Shown here: one piece after another, positions 1 to 8,102 of the stretch | Position numbering within the stretch: the stretch's first letter is position 1 | How the letters are laid out: the number at the start of each line of letters is the position of its first letter | Origin: Oxalobacteraceae bacterium UBA7693 | GTDB lineage: Bacteria > Pseudomonadota > Gammaproteobacteria > Burkholderiales > Burkholderiaceae_D | DNA: 24,985 bases | Assembly (NCBI GenBank): GCA_002482715.1 | Contig: DLGN01000145.1 | Span: 1-24,985 of the forward strand | Reading direction: 5' to 3' | The notes under the pieces: generated by a model | What the model was told of the DNA's origin: nothing | The model's database searches: none | What the model saw: the letters and a program-made list of their open reading frames with translations, nothing else | Made by a program: the position numbers and the translations under genes

Positions 1-1
1 G

Positions 2-1942
2 GATTTTGCGAGTGCATTAATTGCCGTTGAATACGTGTGTCGGCGATTGCCAAATGTAAGTATCGCAGCGATTTTGCGCGCACAAATTCTGCAACGCTGT
101 CAGCCTGAGTTGGCATCAAAGGCTTGGTACTTTGCTTGGTGCATTGACCCGCAAGATATTTTTTTGCAGGACTCTATGCTTGACGCGTGGAGAAGTGCTG
201 GTGCTATACAAAGTGTGCGTGATTTAGCACCTTTGTTTCTCCCTGCGCGTTGTCAGAGTGACCGATATCTCTCTTTAATTGATCAAATAAAGAACGCTGA
301 GTTGCAACGCTTCGGCGTTTGTTGGAGAGACGGTGCGTCAATTGCTGGAAGAATTTTCGCACCCTTGCTCGCGAACGGAAAGCACGAGACGGTTCATTTG
401 CTTGTGGCAAATGAACATCGACAATTTGTCTATGCTTTAACGGCAGATGGTCAGATTTTCAACATAGATTGTCCGCAAACGAATGATGTGTGGTCACTGG
501 CGTTTATCGATTCAGAGCATCTTACAGTTCCAGAGTTGTTTCATGGATCACCCTTAAATTTTTCTGCTGATAACAATGAGCTTCTATTAAAGAATAAGTT
601 CGATGAGGTAGCGACCTCATTGCCAGATGCTCGCACATCGAATATGAATCAAGTCTGCATACTGATCCCTGTGTATCGCGGATTAAGTCAAGTACAAGCA
701 TGTTTGAATAGCGTGTTACAGAGCTTGCCATACAATCAGACTCGTGCACGAGTGATGGTCATAGACGACGCAAGTCCAGAGCCTGCAATTTCTACATGGT
801 TGGATTCACTGGTAGCAGAAAAAAAAATCACATTAATTCGTAATACTTACAACCTCGGTTTTATTGAGACGGTTAATCGCGGTTTGCGTCAAGCGAGAGA
901 CTTGAGCGAGGATGTATTGTTGCTTAATGCGGATACATTGGTGCATGCAAATTGGATAGATCGTATGGTCCGTGCATTGTATAGCGCCGTCGATATTGCT
1001 TCCGTCACCCCTTGGTCAAATAATGGCGAAATCAGTAGCTTTCCAAAGATTGCAAATAACAATCCAGCCCCCAGTTTTCAGCAATTAAAAAGTATCGACG
1101 CCTGTGTAGCAGCATTGCATGAATCAGGGCAAATGTCTGACATAGAAGTGCCAGCTTGCTGTGGTTTCGCGATGCTTATGAAGTCAGAAGTTATTTGCCA
1201 GATTGGTTTGTTGGATGGCTACCATTTAATCAGAGGGTATAGCGAGGAGGTTGATTGGTGCCTTCGTGCCAGTTCCCACGGATATCGTCATTTAGTTGCG
1301 ACCAGCGTATTCCTTGCCCATGCTGGCGGTGTTTCGTTTGGTGCTGAAAAGACCTATAGAGTAGCTCAAAATCGCCGCGTCATCGCATCGCGTTACCCTG
1401 ATTATTATGAGACTTACCACCGCTTTATAAAGGAAGATCCTTTGCAGCAAGCACGCAAGCTTATTCATGAAGGTTTAGTGAATCAGCATTGTTCTTGGTT
1501 AAGTCGTCTCGAAAAAAATGCGGATACGCGCAAGACCCCAAACGCATGTGTATTGCCTTCAGCCTTGCATGATCGTTGGGAGCGAATTGCTGTTTGGGAA
1601 AATAGAATGAGTTCTGCTTTTTCTCATAAGATCTTACAGTTAGCTCGTCATCTGGCGACGCTCGCCGCAACTTGCGATGCCGACAATCGACTTTCAAAGT
1701 TGCGACTTCTCATTATTGGTGAAGTTAGCGAAGCCTTGTGGCATACCGGGGTTGTCGATGTATTGCCCTCTATCGCTACGCAAAAGTCCTCACTTTTGAG
1801 CGATACTGTTATTCTAGGTTTTGCAGGGTGTAAAGAAGTATTAACTGAGAGTAGCCAGTTAATTGCGTTAAACATAAAGCAAGTGCAGATCGACGAGAGT
1901 TTCGATCCTGTGACTTATTTAAATCATTGGATTAAGGGCTGA
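2..1942 (+). CDS. GT2 family glycosyltransferase, multidomain, 5'-truncated by the window edge
   Basis: The reading frame is open from base 2 with no stop, so the gene begins upstream; the GTG at 35 is only the first in-frame start codon visible. 646 residues are present. Numbering from that GTG, residues 1-85 look like helical TPR-type repeats (KAW..AW.IDP.D..LQD). Residues 90-190 look like a small beta-rich module ending in a GSP motif. Residues 207-470 form a GT-A glycosyltransferase 2 domain, with the opening ILIPVYRG, the nucleotide-binding VIDDAS near 242, a NAD triad near 297 standing for the DxD metal site, and SEEVDWC near 403 carrying the likely catalytic acid. The last 160 residues are unrecognised. 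It should transfer a sugar from a nucleotide donor during surface polysaccharide or glycoprotein synthesis; donor and acceptor cannot be read. Its TGA overlaps the next ATG by one base, so the two are translationally coupled. Confidence 0.88.
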   Translation, partial: DFASALIAVEYVCRRLPNVSIAAILRAQILQRCQPELASKAWYFAWCIDPQDIFLQDSMLDAWRSAGAIQSVRDLAPLFLPARCQSDRYLSLIDQIKNAELQRFGVCWRDGASIAGRIFAPLLANGKHETVHLLVANEHRQFVYALTADGQIFNIDCPQTNDVWSLAFIDSEHLTVPELFHGSPLNFSADNNELLLKNKFDEVATSLPDARTSNMNQVCILIPVYRGLSQVQACLNSVLQSLPYNQTRARVMVIDDASPEPAISTWLDSLVAEKKITLIRNTYNLGFIETVNRGLRQARDLSEDVLLLNADTLVHANWIDRMVRALYSAVDIASVTPWSNNGEISSFPKIANNNPAPSFQQLKSIDACVAALHESGQMSDIEVPACCGFAMLMKSEVICQIGLLDGYHLIRGYSEEVDWCLRASSHGYRHLVATSVFLAHAGGVSFGAEKTYRVAQNRRVIASRYPDYYETYHRFIKEDPLQQARKLIHEGLVNQHCSWLSRLEKNADTRKTPNACVLPSALHDRWERIAVWENRMSSAFSHKILQLARHLATLAATCDADNRLSKLRLLIIGEVSEALWHTGVVDVLPSIATQKSSLLSDTVILGFAGCKEVLTESSQLIALNIKQVQIDESFDPVTYLNHWIKG

Positions 1943-4377
1943 TGGACAATTCGATTTCTCATTGGCACGGTGCTATAGATGGATTGCATAATAATTTGTT
2001 GTATGGGTGGGCACTGAATGTGCTTGATCCAAGTGCCCGTGTCGTTTTGGAGGTATGCATTAATTCTGAGGTAATCGGTAGTGTCACTGCGGATGTTATG
2101 CGCAGTGACATGGCTGCGGAGTTTAAGGAGCTTTTTTCAGAGTCATCCTTACAAAACTCGCCTGTTGATTTTTGCCATGGGTTTGTCGCAGATTTGGGCA
2201 GTAGCTTTCAAGCAAAAAATGGAAGCTTGTTAGTTCGTGTTGCTAACACAAGTGTTGTGCTCTCGGGAACTATCGATTTGAAGGCGCCATGTCTGCCACC
2301 AATTGCCGTAACTAGTAAAGTATTTTCGGATAATGCGCTGTGCTTGTTAGGCTGGTGCATTGATCCCCGCGATGCAGCAGCGCATAAAGAAGTAAAAGCC
2401 TATTTAGGACAGAGGCTTATTGCTCAAGCAAAGGCAAATCTTTTACATCCCGCTTTACGCTCATACGACGTTGGTTCACATGGCTTTGAATTAAACTTGC
2501 CGCTTGATTTAGCCAATGGACAGGAGCATCGCGTTCGAGTTACGGATGCGCTTGGCAATGAATTAAATGGTAGTCCTGTGTCTGTGTGCTGCTACGCTTC
2601 AGGTGGCAAGACTTTAATTGATTCAAGTCGAGAGCCAGTGCTCGCACAATTGATCGAATCGTATGAACGCTATTTGCCACGTAGTTTGGGAATGAATTCC
2701 TACGGGGAGTGGTCATCGTTATTTGAAGTGCCCCCGATATCTGATCGTTTGCCGAAGAGATCAAATCCTCAGCTAAGACTTGGGGTCGTAGTTTGTGCGG
2801 GAAGTTTTGGGTGTGACAACGTTGACGAAATCGATTTCGCACAGGCTCTACAGAACACAATGTTCAGCCTAGAACAGCAAGATTTTAAGCCGCAAATTTA
2901 TATCCCAAATGCGCTGCAAAATAGGGGGGCGGGGAAACGTCAACAGCGAGTATCTCGATCCTTCGCCGAAATGCTGCAAAGCGCTCTCGATGATCAATGC
3001 GATGTGATTGCTTGTATCCGTGTTGGCGATACTTTGCTGCCGCACGCACTATCTTGTGCGCTGGATGGGTTTATAAATCCTTGTACGCAAATCGTTTACA
3101 CCGATAGTGAACGTGCTGGGGAGCCATGGTTTAAGCCAGCTTGGAATCCTGAGTATGCACTCGCTAGCGATTATCCTTTAGATTTTATGTTGGTACGTCG
3201 TGCGGTGCTTGATACCTATTTGAATAAAAACTCTATGCCTTTAGATCAGGCACAGTTTTCGTGGGGGATGTTATCTCTTGTTTGGAATCAGGGCGAGAGC
3301 GCAATTGTGCACGTGCCAAGAGTGCTGTATCACTTTAATTCAGCCTTAAGTGAATCCGAGAAAATTAAGCGTACAGACGCAGCGCAACGAGCCTTAGAAG
3401 TGCTGGAGCCTGAATCCCAACTTTTGCCACACAGTCCAAATTCAGGCAATTTTTCAGCCCGTCGAATTTGTCGAAATTTAAATCAAAAAAAACGAAATAC
3501 CGCCGTCACATTCATTATTCCAACGCGCGATAGAGTTAATTTACTGAGTCGCTGCATTAGTACATTGCAAGCCCATACCGATTGGCCAAATCTCGAAATT
3601 ATTGTTGTTGATAACGATTCGGTTGAGGCCAAGACCAAAACCTATTTTCGGCGTATTGAAAAACAAGGTATAAAAATTCTTTCAATACCTGGGGCATTTA
3701 ATTTTGCCACTTTAAATAATCAAGCGGTCGAAGTCGCCAAAGGCGAGGTTATCGGTTTGATTAATAATGATATTGAAGCTTTGCATGATGGTTGGCTCGA
3801 CGAGATCATGAGTCATTTACTACAGCCTGGAGTGGGTGCTGTTGGCGCTAAATTGCTTTGGCCAAACGGCATGGTGCAGCATGGTGGTGTGCTCCTAGGA
3901 GTAGGAAATGTTGCCGCGCATTTTGGTAATCGGCTCGCTGACAGGGACTGGGGTGATCACGGTCGCAATCAATTACTGCAACAGGTAAGTAGTGTCACCG
4001 CGGCTTGCTTATTTTTACGCAAAGATGATTACCTTGCTGTGGGCGGCATGGACGGTGATGCATTCCCTGTTGCGTTTAATGATGTCGATCTATGCCTGAA
4101 GTTACGTCAGCTAGGTAAGTCGATTATTTGGACTCCTTATGCTCGCCTACTGCATGCAGAATCCGCCAGTCGCGGACATGAAGACACGCCACAGAAGAGA
4201 GCACGAGCCGAACGTGAAATCGAGATTTTTCGCCAACGCTGGGGAGCATGTTTGCTGCGCGATCCAGCATACCATCCTAGCCTTAATCTCGATTCACATC
4301 GGAATGCCTTCGCGGGATTAGCATTGCCACCGCGAGATCGATCACCGCGAGATGCCGCCTTGTTTAAATATGACTAA
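1942..4377 (+). CDS. Large glycosyltransferase with two accessory modules, a degenerate GT-A domain and an intact GT2 domain
   Basis: 811 residues. Two tandem modules of about 100 residues (roughly 5-115 and 120-220) share the pattern GW...D.....V.V.....I......R.D......HGF, a beta-sandwich type often attached to bacterial glycan enzymes. Residues 270-500 resemble a first GT-A domain: YTDSE near 386 and KPAWNPEYALASDYP after it match the YSDED...KPDWNPD pattern of dual GT2 enzymes. Its opening strand is poor, and RVGD stands near 360 where such enzymes have DHDD, so it may be inactive. Residues 523-790 are a complete GT2 domain with FIIPTRDR, VDNDS near 555, NND near 607 and NDVDLC near 712, of the rhamnosyltransferase-like kind. 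The start overlaps the upstream stop (TGATG). It probably extends a surface glycan; the linkage is unknown. Confidence 0.9.
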   Translation: MDNSISHWHGAIDGLHNNLLYGWALNVLDPSARVVLEVCINSEVIGSVTADVMRSDMAAEFKELFSESSLQNSPVDFCHGFVADLGSSFQAKNGSLLVRVANTSVVLSGTIDLKAPCLPPIAVTSKVFSDNALCLLGWCIDPRDAAAHKEVKAYLGQRLIAQAKANLLHPALRSYDVGSHGFELNLPLDLANGQEHRVRVTDALGNELNGSPVSVCCYASGGKTLIDSSREPVLAQLIESYERYLPRSLGMNSYGEWSSLFEVPPISDRLPKRSNPQLRLGVVVCAGSFGCDNVDEIDFAQALQNTMFSLEQQDFKPQIYIPNALQNRGAGKRQQRVSRSFAEMLQSALDDQCDVIACIRVGDTLLPHALSCALDGFINPCTQIVYTDSERAGEPWFKPAWNPEYALASDYPLDFMLVRRAVLDTYLNKNSMPLDQAQFSWGMLSLVWNQGESAIVHVPRVLYHFNSALSESEKIKRTDAAQRALEVLEPESQLLPHSPNSGNFSARRICRNLNQKKRNTAVTFIIPTRDRVNLLSRCISTLQAHTDWPNLEIIVVDNDSVEAKTKTYFRRIEKQGIKILSIPGAFNFATLNNQAVEVAKGEVIGLINNDIEALHDGWLDEIMSHLLQPGVGAVGAKLLWPNGMVQHGGVLLGVGNVAAHFGNRLADRDWGDHGRNQLLQQVSSVTAACLFLRKDDYLAVGGMDGDAFPVAFNDVDLCLKLRQLGKSIIWTPYARLLHAESASRGHEDTPQKRARAEREIEIFRQRWGACLLRDPAYHPSLNLDSHRNAFAGLALPPRDRSPRDAALFKYD

Positions 4378-4400
4378 TCAGCGTTTGGAATAATTCGCTT

Positions 4401-5048
4401 ATGCAAATTCAATCACAAAGTATCGCGGAGATAAAGAGTTCCGACACGAAGGGAAACAATCTTCAATTACTTCATGTTGGCTGTGGTCAGTCTAGACGTG
4501 AATCTTTACCGCACTTTTTTCAGTCTGCACAATGGAATGAAATTCGTTTAGACATCGACCCGCAGGTGAATCCAGATATTCTTGGTAGTATCCTTGATTT
4601 GAGTGCTGTGCCAGATGCAAGTGTTGATGCGATTTGGTCATCGCATAACCTCGAGCATGTTAATTCGTTTGAAGTGCCGATTGCTTTGGCGGAATTTCGA
4701 AGGGTTTTAAAACTGAGAGGATTTGTTTTAATTACTGTTCCAGATCTTCGTGTCATCACCAAATATGTTGCCAACAATGATTTAGATCAGCCTCTATATC
4801 AATCCGCTGCCGGACCAATTACTGCGATGGATGTCATGTTTGGGCATCAGGCATCGATAGCAAATGGGAATCATTATATGGCGCATCGTACTGGATTTAC
4901 TTCTAATTTGTTAGGGAAAGTTTTGCTCGACGCAGGCTTTAGTGAAGTGCGTGTGCATGAAGGGCAGCGATGGGACTTGTGGGCCTTAGCGACCTTGCCA
5001 GAGACGAGTTCAACGATATTTCAGGAATTAGAGAGTGTGTTGCGATGA
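4401..5048 (+). CDS. Class I SAM-dependent methyltransferase (Methyltransf_11 type)
   Basis: 215 residues. The Rossmann-fold SAM site is visible as LHVGCGQS near residue 25, followed by the acidic LDID at the end of strand 2, then the post-motif SSHNLEHV and the hydrophobic strand GFVLITVPDL. This is the layout of small methyltransferases found in O-antigen, capsule and glycoprotein clusters, where they often cap or decorate a glycan chain. A sugar or lipid-linked glycan acceptor is therefore the natural guess from context, but nothing in the sequence fixes it. The start is 23 bases after the preceding stop, with GGAAT as a weak ribosome site. The stop overlaps the next gene's ATG in an ATGA junction, which supports joint translation with the GT4 gene. 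Confidence 0.85.
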   Translation: MQIQSQSIAEIKSSDTKGNNLQLLHVGCGQSRRESLPHFFQSAQWNEIRLDIDPQVNPDILGSILDLSAVPDASVDAIWSSHNLEHVNSFEVPIALAEFRRVLKLRGFVLITVPDLRVITKYVANNDLDQPLYQSAAGPITAMDVMFGHQASIANGNHYMAHRTGFTSNLLGKVLLDAGFSEVRVHEGQRWDLWALATLPETSSTIFQELESVLR

Positions 5049-6250
5049 AGATTCTTTTCATACACCAAAATTTCCCCAGTCAGTTCGTGCACCTTGCCGC
5101 GCATTTGGCACAAAACAAAAAAAATAAAATTGTTGCGCTAACAGTGTCTCAGCCACAGCCCATTTCGGGTGTAATGTTGCGTCCCTATACTTTGCTACGA
5201 CCAGCCGCCCCAGAAACACATCCGCTTTTAAAGGATCAAGAGTCAAAAATTCTGCTGGCGGAAGCATGTGCAGCAGCAGCTTTACAGTTAAAGCGCGAAG
5301 GGTTTGTTCCGGACATCATTATTGCGCATCCCGGATCAGGCGAAGCACTATTTATGAAGGATGTATTTCCGCAAGCAAAATTAATTATCTATTGTGAATT
5401 TTATTATAATTTAGAGGGGCAAGACGTCGGATTTGACCCCGAGATTCCCCCGCTGAATTTTCAGCAACGTTGTCGCTTACGTTTAAAAAACACGAACAAT
5501 TTATTAAGTATGGAAATTGCCGATGCGGCGATCTCGCCGACGAAGTGGCAGAAAAGTACTTATCCATCTTGGGCGCAAGAGAAAATTACCGTTATTCATG
5601 ATGGGATCGATGTAGAGCGATTGACATTTAATCCCCATGCACGTATCGAGGTCGCCGCAAATCAACATCATGGCGCCTTGAGTTTTAATCCCGGAGACGA
5701 GGTATTAAGCTATGTGGCGCGCAACCTCGAGCCAGTGCGAGGCTTTCAATGCTTAATGCGCGCTTTACCGAATATTCTAAGAAAGCGCACGAATGCACAT
5801 GCCTTGATTGTTGGAGGTGACGGTTTAGGCTATGGGCACTGTGCGCCAAATTCACTGAGTTGGCGTGAGTATTTAACGGCTGAAGTGGGAGGCGAATTAG
5901 ACTTGCGTCGAGTTCACTTTTTAGGGAAAGTGCCTTACCAGACTTATTTGGATTTACTTAGCGTTAGTAAAGTGCATTCCTATTGGACGACACCATTTGT
6001 GCTGTCGTGGTCTTTTTTGGAGGCTGCATTTAGTGGTTTGCCTGTGATTGCATCGAATACCCAGCCTGTCACAGAATTCGCAACGAAATTAGGTGTCGAA
6101 ACTTTTGATTTTTTTGATGTTGACGCATTTGCGGAAAAGGCAGATCGGCTGTTGCAAACAAAAATGAATTTGAGGCGCAAGGTAAATTTCCCCGAGCTCT
6201 ATTTGGAGAACAGCTTGAAGCAGCAAGTGAAATTGATTAACGATATTTAA
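5045..6250 (+). CDS. GT4 family glycosyltransferase
   Basis: 401 residues from the ATG at 5045. The frame is open further upstream, but this start gives the family's characteristic beginning MKILFIHQNFPSQF and lies in an ATGA overlap with the methyltransferase stop. The protein has the GT-B layout: an N-terminal Rossmann half, a linker near residue 190 (VIHDGID), then the donor half with YVARNLEPVRGF and HALIVGGDG. The late motif PFVLSWSFLEAAFSGLPVIAS...PVTE is the form of the EX7E donor-binding region seen in the HQNFP(G/S)QF group, in which the first glutamate is replaced. It uses an NDP-sugar donor and is expected in the cytoplasm or at the inner membrane, building the same glycan as its neighbours. 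It is the last gene of the cluster; gatB lies convergently beyond it. Confidence 0.88.
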   Translation: MKILFIHQNFPSQFVHLAAHLAQNKKNKIVALTVSQPQPISGVMLRPYTLLRPAAPETHPLLKDQESKILLAEACAAAALQLKREGFVPDIIIAHPGSGEALFMKDVFPQAKLIIYCEFYYNLEGQDVGFDPEIPPLNFQQRCRLRLKNTNNLLSMEIADAAISPTKWQKSTYPSWAQEKITVIHDGIDVERLTFNPHARIEVAANQHHGALSFNPGDEVLSYVARNLEPVRGFQCLMRALPNILRKRTNAHALIVGGDGLGYGHCAPNSLSWREYLTAEVGGELDLRRVHFLGKVPYQTYLDLLSVSKVHSYWTTPFVLSWSFLEAAFSGLPVIASNTQPVTEFATKLGVETFDFFDVDAFAEKADRLLQTKMNLRRKVNFPELYLENSLKQQVKLINDI

Positions 6251-6269
6251 CGCAATACGTGAAAAAGTT

Positions 6270-6296
6270 AGGCTAGCTTGTATTGCAAGCTGGCTT
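6270..6296. terminator. Stem-loop between converging GT4 and gatB genes
   Basis: An 11-base stem with G-T wobbles (left arm 6270-6280, right arm 6286-6296) closes a 5-base loop, TATTG. On the - strand the stem is followed by AACTTTTTC, a modest U-tract fitting termination of the gatCAB transcript about 115 bases after gatB. On the + strand the following bases are only mildly T-rich, so it would be a weak terminator for the glycan cluster. It sits between two converging units, where a bidirectional terminator is expected. Confidence 0.5.
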
Positions 6297-6317
6297 ACAC
6301 CTTAATTGTATTAGGCG

Positions 6318-6392
6318 AATAGAAGCCAGATAGAACTTAATTCGATGGCGGCGTGATGCCACAATAATTGAAGTCTACGTACGGCTTCTATT
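6318..6392. repeat. 10-base inverted repeat, 55-base spacer
   Basis: AATAGAAGCC at 6318-6327 is exactly matched by its reverse complement at 6383-6392. The pair lies in the spacer downstream of gatB. It could form a long stem in the 3' untranslated RNA or mark a small decayed element. No coding frame or flanking duplication is evident. Confidence 0.4.
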
Positions 6393-6410
6393 TACTTTTC
6401 ATAAAATGAG

Positions 6411-7883
6411 TTAACCAGCCAACTTCTTCTTTAACAATTCATTCACTTGAGCAGGGTTTCCTTTGCCTTTGGTCGCTTTCATTGCTTGACCAACTAAGGC
6501 GTTAAATGCCTTTTCTTTGCCCGCGCGATATTCGTCAACTGACTGCTGATTTGCTGCCATCACTTCGTCGATAATCTTTTCTAAAGCGCCGACATCAGAA
6601 ATCTGTTTAAGGCCTTTTGCATCAATGACTTTGTCTGCCAGATCGACATCGCTTGAAGGTGTTTGCCACATCGCAGCGAAAACTTCTTTGGCGATTTTGT
6701 TAGAGATGGTGCCATCGGTGATGCGCTGTAACAGTGTTGCGAGTTGAGCTGCGTTGACGGGGATCGCTGTGATGTCTATGCCTTCACGGTTGAGTGTGGA
6801 GGAAACATCGCCCATTAGCCAATTCGCGATTTGCTTTGCTTGTGCGGCCTTGTCGCCAGCTGGACAAGCGGCAATTGCTGCTTCAAAGTACGCCGCCATC
6901 GCTTTTGATTGCGTGACGATCATGGCGTCGTAATCCGATAAGTCGAATTGCGTGATGAAGCGTTCGCGCATTGCGGTCGGGAGTTCTGGCATGGTGCTGC
7001 GAACTTGTTCAACCCATTCACGACTGATGCGTAATGGTGGCAAATCTGGATCAGGGAAATAGCGATAATCTTGTGAATCTTCTTTGCTACGCATAGAACG
7101 TGTTTCTTTGCGATCTGGATCGTAGAGGCGAGTTTCTTGCACCACGGTGCCGCCGTCTTCGATCAATTCGATTTGACGACGCACTTCGATATTGATCGCT
7201 TCTTCCAGAAAGCGGAAAGAGTTCAGATTTTTGATTTCGCAACGTGTGCCGAATTCTTTTTGACCGACAGGGCGCACAGAAACGTTGGCATCGCAGCGGA
7301 ATGAACCTTCTTGCATATTGCCATCGCAAATATCTAACCAAACAACTAGCGAGTGTAAGGCTTTGGCATAGGCGACTGCTTCGGCAGCACTGCGCATCAC
7401 GGGTTCCGTCACGATTTCTAATAGTGGTGTGCCAGCGCGATTGAGATCGATGCCGGTCATGCCTTGATAATCTTCGTGTAGCGATTTACCCGCATCTTCT
7501 TCCAGATGTGCGCGGGTTAATTCAATTACCTTCACTTCCGATTTGCCATCTTTCTCAACGACACAAGTGACCGTACCACCTTGCACTACGGGGATTTCAA
7601 ATTGACTAATTTGATAGCCTTTTGGCAGATCCGGATAGAAGTAATTTTTACGCGCAAAGATCGATTCCGGTGCGATAGTCGCACCAACGGCTAAGCCAAA
7701 TTGGATGGCTTTTTCTACCGCGCCTTTATTCATTACTGGCAAGACGCCGGGTAAGGCCAGATCAACTGGGCTGGCTTGTGTATTTGGTTCCGCGCCAAAT
7801 TGTATGGATGAACCGCTGAAAATTTTGGAGTTGGTTTTGAGCTGTGCATGTGTCTCAAATCCGATAACGACTTCCCATTGCAT
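6411..7883 (-). CDS. gatB: Aspartyl/glutamyl-tRNA(Asn/Gln) amidotransferase subunit B
   Basis: 490 residues, within the usual 475-490. GatB is the kinase and tRNA-recognition subunit of GatCAB: it phosphorylates the misacylated Glu-tRNA(Gln) or Asp-tRNA(Asn) and passes it to ammonia delivered from GatA. The start MQWEVVIGFETHAQL and the cradle-domain motifs PDLPKGYQISQ, GIDLNRAGTPLLEIVTEP, RCDANVSVRP and YRYFPDPDLPP are all present. The C-terminal YqeY-like helical tail ends in LLKKKLAG. The ATG at 7883 has AAGGA about 7 bases before it. It is the last gene of the gatC-gatA-gatB block but is separated from gatA by a 219-base spacer holding a repeat. A complete Adt system suggests the genome lacks GlnRS, AsnRS or both in some combination; that cannot be seen here. 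Confidence 0.98.
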   Translation of the reverse strand: MQWEVVIGFETHAQLKTNSKIFSGSSIQFGAEPNTQASPVDLALPGVLPVMNKGAVEKAIQFGLAVGATIAPESIFARKNYFYPDLPKGYQISQFEIPVVQGGTVTCVVEKDGKSEVKVIELTRAHLEEDAGKSLHEDYQGMTGIDLNRAGTPLLEIVTEPVMRSAAEAVAYAKALHSLVVWLDICDGNMQEGSFRCDANVSVRPVGQKEFGTRCEIKNLNSFRFLEEAINIEVRRQIELIEDGGTVVQETRLYDPDRKETRSMRSKEDSQDYRYFPDPDLPPLRISREWVEQVRSTMPELPTAMRERFITQFDLSDYDAMIVTQSKAMAAYFEAAIAACPAGDKAAQAKQIANWLMGDVSSTLNREGIDITAIPVNAAQLATLLQRITDGTISNKIAKEVFAAMWQTPSSDVDLADKVIDAKGLKQISDVGALEKIIDEVMAANQQSVDEYRAGKEKAFNALVGQAMKATKGKGNPAQVNELLKKKLAG

Positions 7884-7949
7884 AATAAATCCTTAAAATC
7901 ATATTTTTTTGTGAGACAGATGCAACCTACCGTTACCTACTGCTGCGTT

Positions 7950-8073
7950 CCCTCCCCTTCAAGGGGAGGGCTAGGGTGGGGATGGGTTTCGGTCGTGCAA
8001 ACTTAGAACAACTCATGTCACTAAAACCCATCACCATCCCAACCTTCCACATACAATTTGATAGGGGGAGGGG
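7950..8073. repeat. GC-rich palindromic intergenic repeat between gatA and gatB
   Basis: A perfect hairpin sits at 7950-7970 (CCCTCCCC / GGGGAGGG around TTCAA). It is followed by GGTGGGGATGGGTTT (to about 7989), which is inverted with one mismatch over 13 bases near 8024-8040 (AAACCCATCACCA), and a further run GGGGGAGGGG ends near 8073. I recognise this pattern from memory as a dispersed intergenic repeat of many beta- and gammaproteobacteria. Here the outer part of the right arm is eroded. It fills most of the 219 bases between the gatA stop (8103) and the gatB start (7883). No protein is credible inside it. Confidence 0.7.
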
Positions 8074-8102
8074 TAATTTGGTCGCGTCGAATAATTCGGT
8101 AC

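Noticed and set aside
4139..4321. Short + strand frame inside the second glycosyltransferase gene.
   Set aside because: It is out of frame within a strongly supported coding region and has no features of its own.
1..6250. The glycosyltransferase block as a horizontally acquired island.
   Set aside because: It looks slightly more AT-rich by eye, but no integrase, tRNA end or flanking repeat is visible in this window and I could not compute composition.
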